From contig JADGPR010000012.1 of NCBI GenBank assembly GCA_017882335.1, positions 1 to 55,288 on the forward strand: 55,288 bases of DNA. Reading direction: 5' to 3'. The DNA comes from Bacteroidales bacterium. GTDB lineage: Bacteria > Bacteroidota > Bacteroidia > Bacteroidales > FEN-979. Shown here one piece after another: positions 25,839 through 32,754 of this stretch; the first letter of the stretch is position 1, and each line of letters opens with the position of its first letter. The position numbers and the translations under genes were made by a program. The notes below the pieces were generated by a model. It searched no databases. It was not told the DNA's origin and saw only the letters and a program-made list of their open reading frames with translations.

Positions 25839-27542
25839 TTAATCGTTCTCAAGTGTCGAAGTATCGCCTATCTCCTCTCCCCATTCTTTTGCATGAAGGA
25901 TCCTTCGCATGATCTTACCACTTCGTGTTTTGGGCAAAGAATCAACGAATTCGATCTCCTGGGGCATGGCCAGGGGTGAGAGTTTTTTCCGGACGAAGTT
26001 CATAATATCAAGATCCAGGTCTTTGCTGCCGGTAAAACCAGGTTTCAGGGTAACAAAGGCTTTTACAACTTCCATGTTTACGAAATCCGGTTTGGCCACT
26101 ACGGCAGATTCTGCTACGGAAGGATGTTCCAGCAAGGCCGATTCCACTTCAAACGGGCTGACCAGGTGGCCGCCGGTATTGATCACGTCATCGTCGCGGC
26201 CGACAAACCAAAAATAACCTTCATTGTCGATACTGGAACGGTCGCCGGGAAGATACCAGCCATTCTTGAATTTATTCTTATAGGTCTCTTCGTTGCCCCA
26301 GTACATCCGCATCATGGAAGGCCAGCCGGGTTTGATCGCAATAAGTCCTATTTTCCCGGTTTCGCCTAAAGGTTCGTATTTATCGGCATCAACCACCGTT
26401 GCGGTGATGCCGGGGAAAGGCTTACCCATCGATCCGGGTTTGATTTTCATTCCCGGGTAATTGGAGATCATGATCGACCCGGTTTCCGTTTGCCAGTAAG
26501 TATCAAGAAACGGTTTCCCGAAAACTTTTTCCGACCAGATCACGGCTTCTGAATTCAATGGTTCCCCCACGCTTGCCAGGTGGCGCAGACAGGAAAGATC
26601 GAACTTTTTAATGATCTCATCACCTGCTTTCATCAACGAACGGATAGCAGTAGGCGCCGAATACCACATCGTGATGCGGTGCTTCTCGATAAACCGGTAC
26701 CAGCTTTCAGCAGAAAACCCGGAGTCAAGCACACATTGTGTCACCCCGGTACTGAAGGCGCCTATAATCCCGTAAGAGGTTCCCGTAACCCAGCCCGGAT
26801 CGGCAGTACACCAGTAGATATCATCATCCCGAAGGTCAAGCACCCATTTTGAGGTAAGGTATTGAGCGATCAGGGAATAATGAACATGTTTAACACCTTT
26901 GGGCTGACCGGTAGTTCCGGATGTATAATGAAGGACAGAAGGGGATTCAGCGTAGGTTGGGTGAATCTCAAATTTATCCACTTTCGGCATTTCCTCCAGA
27001 TTGAATGCCACTTCCCTTTGCTGCAAAGGTTTGGCAGGATCCTGGTCCACGATGATCATGTATTCCAGCCAGGGCATCTTATCGATGATCTTGCGCACCT
27101 TGGGCGCATGTTTCTTCTGGGTGATGAGGATCCGGGTCTGAGCATTCTCAAGCCGGATAAAGAGAGATTCATCTCCAAAGGCGGAAAAAAGAGGTTGTGC
27201 GATGGCGCCGGTTTTCAGGATACCGAGAAACCCGAAGTACAACTCCGGAATTTTATCCATGAACAAACAAACACGGTCCTCCGGCTTGATCCCGAGGTCC
27301 CGCAGGAATTGGCCGATCGTATTGGTGGCAAGGCGGATGTCGTTGTAGGTGTACCTCTTTTCAACGCCTCCTTGCCCTTCCCAGATCAGTCCCAGCTTAT
27401 CTGCTTTTCCCATCTGGCAGATCCGGTCGGAACAGTACCATCCAATGTTGATGACATTCCCGGGTTTATAATCCAGTTCCCGTTCTGCAATGTTCCAATT
27501 GAAATTTTTTACTCTTTCGTCATAAGATCCGATGTTCGGCAT
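25839..27542 (-). CDS. Acetate-CoA ligase-like AMP-forming acyl-CoA synthetase
   Basis: A 567-residue adenylate-forming enzyme: carboxylate + ATP + CoA to acyl-CoA + AMP. I start it at ATG 27542 (MPNIGSYDERVKNFNW); an upstream ATG at 27620 would read through a C-rich repeat. Motifs: YTSGTTGQPKGVKH (P-loop), CTADPGWVTGTSYG, DTYWQTETGSIM, WYLPGDRSSIDNEGYFWFVGRDDDVI, and PKTRSGKIMRR with the catalytic, acetylation-regulated Lys. The Trp in YWQTE is the residue that narrows the acyl pocket in acetyl-CoA synthetases, so a short substrate (acetate or propionate) is likely. Sits between AcpS and ACP genes on the same strand; it may feed the synthases with acyl-CoA. Confidence 0.85.
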   Translation of the reverse strand: MPNIGSYDERVKNFNWNIAERELDYKPGNVINIGWYCSDRICQMGKADKLGLIWEGQGGVEKRYTYNDIRLATNTIGQFLRDLGIKPEDRVCLFMDKIPELYFGFLGILKTGAIAQPLFSAFGDESLFIRLENAQTRILITQKKHAPKVRKIIDKMPWLEYMIIVDQDPAKPLQQREVAFNLEEMPKVDKFEIHPTYAESPSVLHYTSGTTGQPKGVKHVHYSLIAQYLTSKWVLDLRDDDIYWCTADPGWVTGTSYGIIGAFSTGVTQCVLDSGFSAESWYRFIEKHRITMWYSAPTAIRSLMKAGDEIIKKFDLSCLRHLASVGEPLNSEAVIWSEKVFGKPFLDTYWQTETGSIMISNYPGMKIKPGSMGKPFPGITATVVDADKYEPLGETGKIGLIAIKPGWPSMMRMYWGNEETYKNKFKNGWYLPGDRSSIDNEGYFWFVGRDDDVINTGGHLVSPFEVESALLEHPSVAESAVVAKPDFVNMEVVKAFVTLKPGFTGSKDLDLDIMNFVRKKLSPLAMPQEIEFVDSLPKTRSGKIMRRILHAKEWGEEIGDTSTLEND

Positions 27543-27628
27543 AGTGAAGTTTGTTGTTTTAGTTAGTACTAGTATGTTTAGGTTGGTTGTTTCTTTTGGC
27601 AGTTCGCTCTCTTTCCCCACCCCTTAGT

Positions 27629-27650
27629 CCCCTCCCCCAAGAGGGAGGGG
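27629..27650. repeat. G/C-rich hairpin CCCCTCCC, copy L2
   Basis: CCCCTCCC (27629-27636) and GGGAGGGG (27643-27650) pair around CCAAGA. Just after it, at 27663-27684, lies TCCATTCTCTGACCTCTGAT, a relative of the repeat at 53041-53108. Confidence 0.6.
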
Positions 27651-27681
27651 AAATCATCCCTCCATTCTCTGACCTCTGATC

Positions 27682-28062
27682 TCAGTTTTCCTTCTCAACA
27701 GTTACGATGGCAATCGCCATTTCCTTCACATGTGATAAAGATACATGAATTTTTGAAATTCCTTCAATCTTTCCCAGTTCTTCTGCTTTCCCGTAAAGAC
27801 GGATCATGGGTTTGCCGAATTCATCATGGTACACCTCGATATCTGCAAACCTGATCCCGAATCTCCACCCGGTGCCAATGGCTTTCATAAAGGCTTCCTT
27901 GGCAGAAAACCGGGCAGCATAATTTTCATATTTATGCCTTTTCGTTTCGCAATAGGTGATCTCCCCGGAAGTGAAAATCTTATCCCGGAAACCAATATCT
28001 TTTTCCATTACTGCGTGAATCCTGGATACCTCAATAATATCAGTGCCTATTCCGTAGATCAT
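27682..28062 (-). CDS. acpS: Holo-[acyl-carrier-protein] synthase
   Basis: A 126-residue AcpS-type phosphopantetheinyl transferase; moves 4'-phosphopantetheine from CoA to the Ser of apo-ACP. Family motifs: MIYGIGTDIIEVSRI with the metal-binding Asp, RFSAKEAFMKAIGTG with the second metal ligand Glu and the catalytic Lys region, and IHVSLSHVKEMAIAIV at the end. Normal AcpS length. The location in a cluster with an ACP and two alpha-oxoamine synthases suggests it primes the cluster ACP. It may also be the cell's main AcpS, since the window does not show another. Confidence 0.95.
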   Translation of the reverse strand: MIYGIGTDIIEVSRIHAVMEKDIGFRDKIFTSGEITYCETKRHKYENYAARFSAKEAFMKAIGTGWRFGIRFADIEVYHDEFGKPMIRLYGKAEELGKIEGISKIHVSLSHVKEMAIAIVTVEKEN

Positions 28063-28080
28063 AAGGTTGAGTTAAAGGTC

Positions 28081-28114
28081 GTGACGTGTCACGCGTCACG
28101 CGTTACGCGTTACG
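28081..28114. repeat. Micro-repeat family I (GTCACGC/GTTACGC)
   Basis: GTGACGTGTCACGCGTCACG followed by CGTTACGCGTTACG: tandem 7-bp words GTCACGC, GTCACGC, GTTACGC, GTTACG. The opening GTGACGTGTCAC is nearly palindromic. It fills the 57-bp junction between acpS and the synthase gene at 28120. Confidence 0.6.
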
Positions 28115-28119
28115 ATTTT

Positions 28120-29319
28120 CTATATAGCTCCCAATTGTTTTCCAACCTTTTTAAACTTCTCAATGGCAAATTCGATCTGCTCGGTTGAGTGTGCTGCACT
28201 GATCTGTACCCTGATCCTTGATTTTCCTTTGGGGACAACCGGGTAATAAAACCCGATCACATAGATGCCTTCATCGAGCAGGGCATTGGCGAAGTTCTGC
28301 GAAAGCTGGGCGTCATTGGGAAGATGGCCGAATAATACAGGTACGATGGGATGAATTCCCGAAACGATCCTGAAACCGGCTGCTTCTATTCCTTTGCGGA
28401 AGAAGTTTGTGTTTTCGAACAGCTTATCCCTGAGCATGGTGGTTTCAGATAGCAGGTTCAGAACTTCGAGCGTGGCACCGGCGATGGCAGGCGCCAAGGT
28501 ATTTGAGAACAAATAAGGCCTCGAACGCTGGCGAAGGATCTCCACGATCTCTTTCCGGCCCGAAATACAACCGCCGGATGCACCGCCAAGGGCCTTTCCG
28601 AAGGTTGTGGAGATGATATCCACCCTTCCCTGGGCATTACAATGCTCAACCGTTCCCCTTCCCGTCTTTCCTACAAATCCGGTTGCATGTGAATCATCCA
28701 CCATCACCAGGGCATTGTGTTTTTCGGCCAGGTCGCAGATCTTGTCAACATGCGCAATGATTCCGTCCATGGAAAAAACACCATCCGTGACGATCAGCTT
28801 AAAACGCGCTTCACTGGCATCCTGCAGAACCTCCTCCAGGTCTTCCATGTCGTTGTTCTTATACCGGAAACGTTGGGCTTTGCTCAGCCTGACACCATCG
28901 ATGATGGAGGCATGGTTCAGTTCATCTGAAATAATAGCGTCCTTTTCACTCAACAGCGGTTCAAAAACCCCTCCGTTGGCATCAAATGCAGAGGAATAGA
29001 GGATGGTATCTTCTGTCCCGAGAAATTCACTCAGCTTTGCCTCAAGATCTTTGTGAATCTTCTGGGTACCGCAGATAAACCTGACCGACGACATCCCGAA
29101 GCCGTAACGGAAAAATGTCATATTGGCGCCAGCCATCGTTCTCGGATCATTGCACAAACCGAGATAATTATTGGCACAGAAATTCAGAACTTTTTGCCCT
29201 TTGTCCGTCTTGATTTCAACACCCTGGGGCGTAGTCAGGATACGTTCATTCTTATAAAGACCCTCCGAGATGATGTTATCGAGTTGTTTTTGCAGGTGAT
29301 CTTTGAATTTGCCGTACAT
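28120..29319 (-). CDS. kbl: Glycine C-acetyltransferase (2-amino-3-ketobutyrate CoA ligase)-like alpha-oxoamine synthase
   Basis: A 399-residue PLP enzyme, close to the length of E. coli Kbl. Motifs: NFCANNYLGLCNDPR; FGMSSVRFICGTQ; SDELNHASIIDGVRL; VDDSHATGFVGKTGRGT with D208 and H211; ISTTFGKALGGASGG with Schiff-base Lys242; SRPYLFSNTLAPAI. These match Kbl better than the cluster's other synthase does, so glycine + acetyl-CoA to 2-amino-3-ketobutyrate (reversible; the cleavage direction serves threonine breakdown) is the default call. No threonine dehydrogenase gene is adjacent. First gene of the five-gene minus-strand cluster; a TACCTTTG box lies 33 bp upstream. In Bacteroidota, Kbl-annotated proteins can be serine palmitoyltransferases, so the lipid alternative stays open. 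Confidence 0.85.
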   Translation of the reverse strand: MYGKFKDHLQKQLDNIISEGLYKNERILTTPQGVEIKTDKGQKVLNFCANNYLGLCNDPRTMAGANMTFFRYGFGMSSVRFICGTQKIHKDLEAKLSEFLGTEDTILYSSAFDANGGVFEPLLSEKDAIISDELNHASIIDGVRLSKAQRFRYKNNDMEDLEEVLQDASEARFKLIVTDGVFSMDGIIAHVDKICDLAEKHNALVMVDDSHATGFVGKTGRGTVEHCNAQGRVDIISTTFGKALGGASGGCISGRKEIVEILRQRSRPYLFSNTLAPAIAGATLEVLNLLSETTMLRDKLFENTNFFRKGIEAAGFRIVSGIHPIVPVLFGHLPNDAQLSQNFANALLDEGIYVIGFYYPVVPKGKSRIRVQISAAHSTEQIEFAIEKFKKVGKQLGAI

Positions 29320-29351
29320 GATGAAGAGGAAGCGGATTGTTAATCAGGTAA

Positions 29352-29359
29352 CAAAGGTA
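29352..29359 (-). promoter_or_regulatory. -7 box of the oxoamine-synthase cluster
   Basis: The minus strand reads TACCTTTG, a TAnnTTTG match 33 bp upstream of the ATG at 29319. A TTTG at exactly -33 was not found. Confidence 0.5.
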
Positions 29360-29472
29360 AATATTTAACGTTTACCAAGGAACAATTCTGAATTACAACC
29401 GGCAAATTCTTTGGATTTTCTTTTTACAGTCCACTAAAACATCATTTCATATTAAGAGGAACGAATTCTATG

Positions 29473-29480
29473 TATTTTTG
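29473..29480 (+). promoter_or_regulatory. -7 box before the lipoprotein/alcohol dehydrogenase pair
   Basis: TATTTTTG fits TAnnTTTG, 18 bp before the ATG at 29499. No -33 element seen. Confidence 0.4.
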
Positions 29481-29498
29481 ATGCGAAATTGATAACAC

Positions 29499-29945
29499 AT
29501 GAAAAAAACGTCCTTTGCTATGTCATTGCTGTTGATGCTTGTGTTAACAAACTTCACCCTTTCCTCCTGCAAGAAAAAAACGACTCCCATCCCTGATTTT
29601 CCGCAACTGATTGGCCACTGGAGCGGCACAACATCACAAGGCACTCAGATTCGCTTTATGATTGATAACCTTAATGGGTACCTCTATGTAACAGAATACG
29701 ATTTGACGGTATATACCTCTGGAGGATACCGGCAATATAAAGCAGGAAATTCAAATGGTATTGTCGGTGTCACGAATAAACAATTCAAAATCCATCTTGG
29801 GACAGGGAATTCCGGAGAATCTTATATCGATGGAACGTTTAATGTGAACGATCTGACCCTGTACGGAAATTTTGCGGTTTATGAACCGGGAAATACCATT
29901 GATATCATTACCGGGACTTACTTCTGTTCAATGGGAACTAAATAG
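29499..29945 (+). CDS. Small lipoprotein of unknown function
   Basis: A 148-residue lipoprotein with signal peptide and lipobox FTLSSC followed by KKK. The mature part (about 125 residues) starts PQLIGHWSGTTSQGTQIRFMI and looks like a small beta-barrel or lipocalin-like domain: 'GHWSGTTSQG' opening, then alternating strands, with a late 'GTFNVNDLTLYGNF' strand. Many Bacteroidota lipoproteins that begin 'L-x-G-x-W-x-G' share this fold, but no activity can be assigned. The next gene starts 6 bp after the stop, so the two are probably co-transcribed; a shared role is not obvious. Confidence 0.7.
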   Translation: MKKTSFAMSLLLMLVLTNFTLSSCKKKTTPIPDFPQLIGHWSGTTSQGTQIRFMIDNLNGYLYVTEYDLTVYTSGGYRQYKAGNSNGIVGVTNKQFKIHLGTGNSGESYIDGTFNVNDLTLYGNFAVYEPGNTIDIITGTYFCSMGTK

Positions 29946-29951
29946 GTAATT

Positions 29952-31091
29952 ATGGAAAATTTTGTTTTCTGCAACCCCACTACCCTTCATTTTGGGAAGA
30001 ACGCACTCGATGGGTTGAAAGAGGTACTTCAACACTATGGCAGGAAGGTCCTGCTGGTATATGGCAAAGGATCGATCAAAAAAACCGGGCTTTATGACAA
30101 GGTGATGGGCTATTTGAACGAGGTGCAGGCTGAGGTTTTTGAATATGAAGGGATCCGGTCAAATCCGGTGATTGAGGATGTAGATATTGCTGCTGCCCTC
30201 GGACGTAAGCACAAGGTTGATGTCATTCTCGCAGTCGGAGGAGGCAGTGTGATCGATTCGGGAAAGTTTATTTCCATTACGATTCCTGTTCAGCATCCCG
30301 CCTGGGATTTCATCACCCGGAAAGCAAAACCCGAAAAAGCAGTGCCGTTGATTTGCATATTGACCCTCGCTGCCACCGGAACCGAGATGAATCCTTTTGC
30401 CGTGATCTCAAAACATGATGCTAATTTTAAAGACGGGTATGGATCTCCGCTTCTATATCCTGCTCATTCTTTCCTCGACCCGCAATTGACAGTTACGGTT
30501 CCCCGTAATTATACGGCCTATGGAATCGTTGATCTGATCGCACATTGTTTCGAGGCCTGGTTCGGCGCCGGAGAAACCACACTCAGCGACCGGTTCATTA
30601 TTTCGATTGTACAGGAAGCAATAAAATATGGGCCCGCCTTACTGAAGGATCTGAATAACTATGACCTCCGCGAAAAGATCATGTATGCAGCCACCATGGC
30701 GCTGAACGGACTTACTATGCAGGGAAAAAAATCGGGAGAATGGGGTGTTCACGGCATCGGGCATATCCTTTCCCTGCTTTATGATATTCCGCATGGCGCA
30801 TCGCTGACGATTGTTTACCCTGCCTGGATGAAGCATTTTCAGGAAAGAGCCGCAGGCCGGATCGCATTGCTGGGTTCCGGCATCTTCAATGAATCCCTCA
30901 CTGCTCCTGAGTCCATAAAGCGTATCGAAGACCTGTTCCGTTCGCTGGAATGCCCCGTACGTTTGTCGGAAACAGGGATCGTGACCGATAAACAAAAGAT
31001 CTGTGAAACGCTGGGGATCAATAAAGTAAGCGGTTCAAATTATAAATTGAAAGAAGAAGATTTGGGAAAGATTGTGGAGTTGTTTTTATAA
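29952..31091 (+). CDS. Iron-containing alcohol dehydrogenase (YqhD/butanol dehydrogenase-like)
   Basis: A 379-residue group III metal-dependent alcohol dehydrogenase, NAD(P)H:aldehyde oxidoreductase type. The N-terminal Rossmann-like domain has AVGGGSVIDSGKFI (nucleotide binding). The helical C-domain has the metal ligands in IVDLIAHCFEAWF (Asp and His) and GVHGIGHILSLLYDIPHGASLTIVYPAWMKH (two His). It opens ENFVFCNPTTLHFGKN, typical of the YqhD/BdhA branch, which reduces short and medium aldehydes, usually with NADPH. Full length, all ligands present. Follows a lipoprotein gene by 6 bp. Confidence 0.9.
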   Translation: MENFVFCNPTTLHFGKNALDGLKEVLQHYGRKVLLVYGKGSIKKTGLYDKVMGYLNEVQAEVFEYEGIRSNPVIEDVDIAAALGRKHKVDVILAVGGGSVIDSGKFISITIPVQHPAWDFITRKAKPEKAVPLICILTLAATGTEMNPFAVISKHDANFKDGYGSPLLYPAHSFLDPQLTVTVPRNYTAYGIVDLIAHCFEAWFGAGETTLSDRFIISIVQEAIKYGPALLKDLNNYDLREKIMYAATMALNGLTMQGKKSGEWGVHGIGHILSLLYDIPHGASLTIVYPAWMKHFQERAAGRIALLGSGIFNESLTAPESIKRIEDLFRSLECPVRLSETGIVTDKQKICETLGINKVSGSNYKLKEEDLGKIVELFL

Positions 31092-31323
31092 AGGATTGAG
31101 TCGATCTTAAAAGTCAAATTTTGCGGCGAGTTACAAACTCTGCTGAGCATAGCATTAAAATTAAGACCCTCATAACAATTTTGCTTTCATCTTAAGCATG
31201 TTGATCCCAACGATTATTTACGAAATATCCACCGAAAACTCCGATAATTAAAAATATAATACCAATCATTTTGACCAACGAATGCTCTGTATTGCGGATG
31301 CCGGATTGTTTGCACCAGGCCTA

Positions 31324-31734
31324 TTATATATTAATGAAATCTTGAGCAGTTAATACTGATATTTGCGCTTTTTTATAGTCTTTTAAATTTCGTGTCAACA
31401 GGATTTCGATATCATTTTGTAAAGCTGAAAAATATTGAATGGCATCCTCAAAATCTTCAAATTCTGAATTCAAAGCCAAGTCAATGATCTTTTCAGTCAA
31501 TGGGGTTATGTGAACTAAAACTTTGAATTTGCGAAGAATTTGTTTCGCTTGGCTTTCAGATTGTTGCTTTGAAATTAAATAATGAATATTAGCAAGGGAT
31601 AAAGCTGAAATGAAAACCAGAACCTTCCCTTCATCTGCTAATGTAAACAACCGGGCTGCAGCTGAATAAAAAGGATCCCGCTTTGCCAGAAGATCATAAA
31701 TAATATCTGTGTCAACAAAGACCTTTTTTTTCAT
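31324..31734 (-). CDS. PIN-domain toxin (VapC-like ribonuclease)
   Basis: A 136-residue PIN-domain protein, predicted Mg-dependent RNase of a toxin-antitoxin pair. Acidic active-site residues: Asp8 and Asp10 in VFVDTDIIYDLL, Glu/Asp in FEDFEDAIQYFSA, and the last acid in LLTRNLKDYKKA. The 'T-R-N-x-K-D-[YF]' end is typical. Its ATG overlaps the antitoxin stop (ATGA at 31731-31734), so translation is coupled, antitoxin first. The 231-bp gap downstream to 31091 shows only a possible 25-residue hydrophobic peptide on the minus strand, not called as a gene. Confidence 0.9.
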   Translation of the reverse strand: MKKKVFVDTDIIYDLLAKRDPFYSAAARLFTLADEGKVLVFISALSLANIHYLISKQQSESQAKQILRKFKVLVHITPLTEKIIDLALNSEFEDFEDAIQYFSALQNDIEILLTRNLKDYKKAQISVLTAQDFINI

Positions 31735-31976
31735 AAATACTTTTCATTTATGTGTTTATGATATTTTTCCTTCAGGTCTTCACTGCTTGTCACATGAATG
31801 ATTCCACTAAGCGATTTTACCAATGGGGAAATATTTTCGGAAGTTTCAGGTTCATGGGTTATTGCTGAAAGGTAATTTTCAATCAATTTAGATAAGCTGG
31901 TTTCGTGATCATTAGCATATTTCTTAGCTTGATCGATCACCTTCTTCTTCAATCGTAATGTTAATTTGGTTTCCAT
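31731..31976 (-). CDS. DUF6364-like ribbon-helix-helix antitoxin
   Basis: An 81-residue protein. I start it at ATG 31976 (METKLTLRLKKKVIDQAKKY); an upstream ATG at 32006 lies inside the promoter. The opening strand 'K-L-T-L-R-L' and helix 'VIDQAKKYANDHETSLSKLIENYL' form a ribbon-helix-helix DNA-binding fold, as in DUF6364 antitoxins that pair with PIN toxins. The C-terminal 35 residues (SGIIHVTSSEDLKEKYHKHI) would wrap the toxin. It is likely to repress its own promoter through the inverted repeat at 31990-32018. Confidence 0.85.
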   Translation of the reverse strand: METKLTLRLKKKVIDQAKKYANDHETSLSKLIENYLSAITHEPETSENISPLVKSLSGIIHVTSSEDLKEKYHKHINEKYL

Positions 31977-31989
31977 GATTATTAGTTTT

Positions 31990-32026
31990 GACGTACAAAG
32001 ATACACAAATAATACGTCATGTCAAG
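31990..32026 (-). promoter_or_regulatory. Promoter and palindromic operator of the PIN/DUF6364 module
   Basis: On the minus strand: CTTG (32023-32026), 19 bp, TATCTTTG (31996-32003), a good Bacteroidota promoter. GACGTA (31990-31995) and TACGTC (32013-32018) form a 6-bp inverted repeat with 17 bp between, bracketing the -7 box. This is the expected place for an autorepressing antitoxin. Confidence 0.65.
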
Positions 32027-32159
32027 AAAAAAGACAGCATGGTTTGCGCTACCTCACTTATGCTAAGTATGAATTATCGCATTACTTTAAATTTTTTCGC
32101 TTGAAAACAAGAAAAAAGTTATTCCTAACTTTGATCGCTAAACACTTACCGAAAATCAT

Positions 32160-32721
32160 GTGTATGAGCCCCAGGGCAAGCCCTGGACACAATTTCTTTT
32201 TGTACTTTTCTTTTGCCTGTTCCAAAAGAAAGGAAACAGAAAAAGACACCCTCAGTCAACCGAGGTGGATTTAGCGACCCACTATCGGTTTAATTTATAT
32301 ATGCCCTCAGGCCGGGCGGGAGATTATTTACTTTCTTTTGCTCCACCAAAAGAAAGTAACAAAGAAAAGTCACCGCTGCATGAAAATGGCTAAAAATTTT
32401 CGTCATTCGCTAAACTGCGGAAACTCGTCGCTTCGCTCCTCAAACACTCCGCAGTTTTTTACGCTCATTCCTCGATTTTCTTAACGCAATTTTCATGAGG
32501 CGGAAAAAAGTTATTGAACGTTGTGTATTGATTAAATATGGAATCCATCTGATCCGGATTAAAATCAGATAAGAAAAAATAATACCAGTCGCCGCATAAG
32601 CAGCCTTGGCTGAGATAATCGAACGAAGTGAGATTTGCCCAAGTCCCGAGTACTCGGGATTGCGGCGACGAGGTCTCCCGGCCTGAGGGAAAAAGAATGG
32701 TGAAAGGTGGTTTCGACAAGC
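32160..32721. repeat. Island of interspersed hairpin repeats without a gene
   Basis: No credible gene. Six hairpins in order: CCAGGGC/GCCCTGG (32171-32186); TTTCTTTTG/CAAAAGAAA (32207-32231); the GGCCGGGCGGGAG repeat copy 2 (32308-32327); TTACTTTCTTTTG/CAAAAGAAAGTAA, 13 bp perfect (32328-32359); AAACTGCGGA/TCCGCAGTTT followed by T-run (32412-32462); the palindrome TCCCGAGTACTCGGGA (32644-32659). TCTCCCGGCCTGAGGG (32674-32689) is an inverted relative of the third. The MFS hairpin (32712-32754) adjoins on the right. Confidence 0.65.
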
Positions 32722-32754
32722 TCAACCACCATTATGTTCCCTGAGCTTGTCGAA
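32712..32754. repeat. TTCGACAAGCTCA inverted repeat forming the end of the MFS gene
   Basis: TTCGACAAGCTCA (32712-32724) and TGAGCTTGTCGAA (32742-32754) pair perfectly over 13 bp. The MFS gene stop codon (32722-32724, minus strand) lies inside the left arm. The word CCCTGAGCTTGTCGAAGGG is known to me as a repeat seen in many unrelated bacterial genomes. Confidence 0.75.

Noticed and set aside
31205-31282. 25-residue hydrophobic peptide on the minus strand (MIGIIFLIIGVFGGYFVNNR...)
   Set aside because: Very short, no promoter, and no support beyond the hydrophobic stretch; could be chance.
32160-32393. Frames of 77-102 codons over the hairpin island
   Set aside because: They read straight through several inverted repeats; composition is that of repeat translation, not of a gene.
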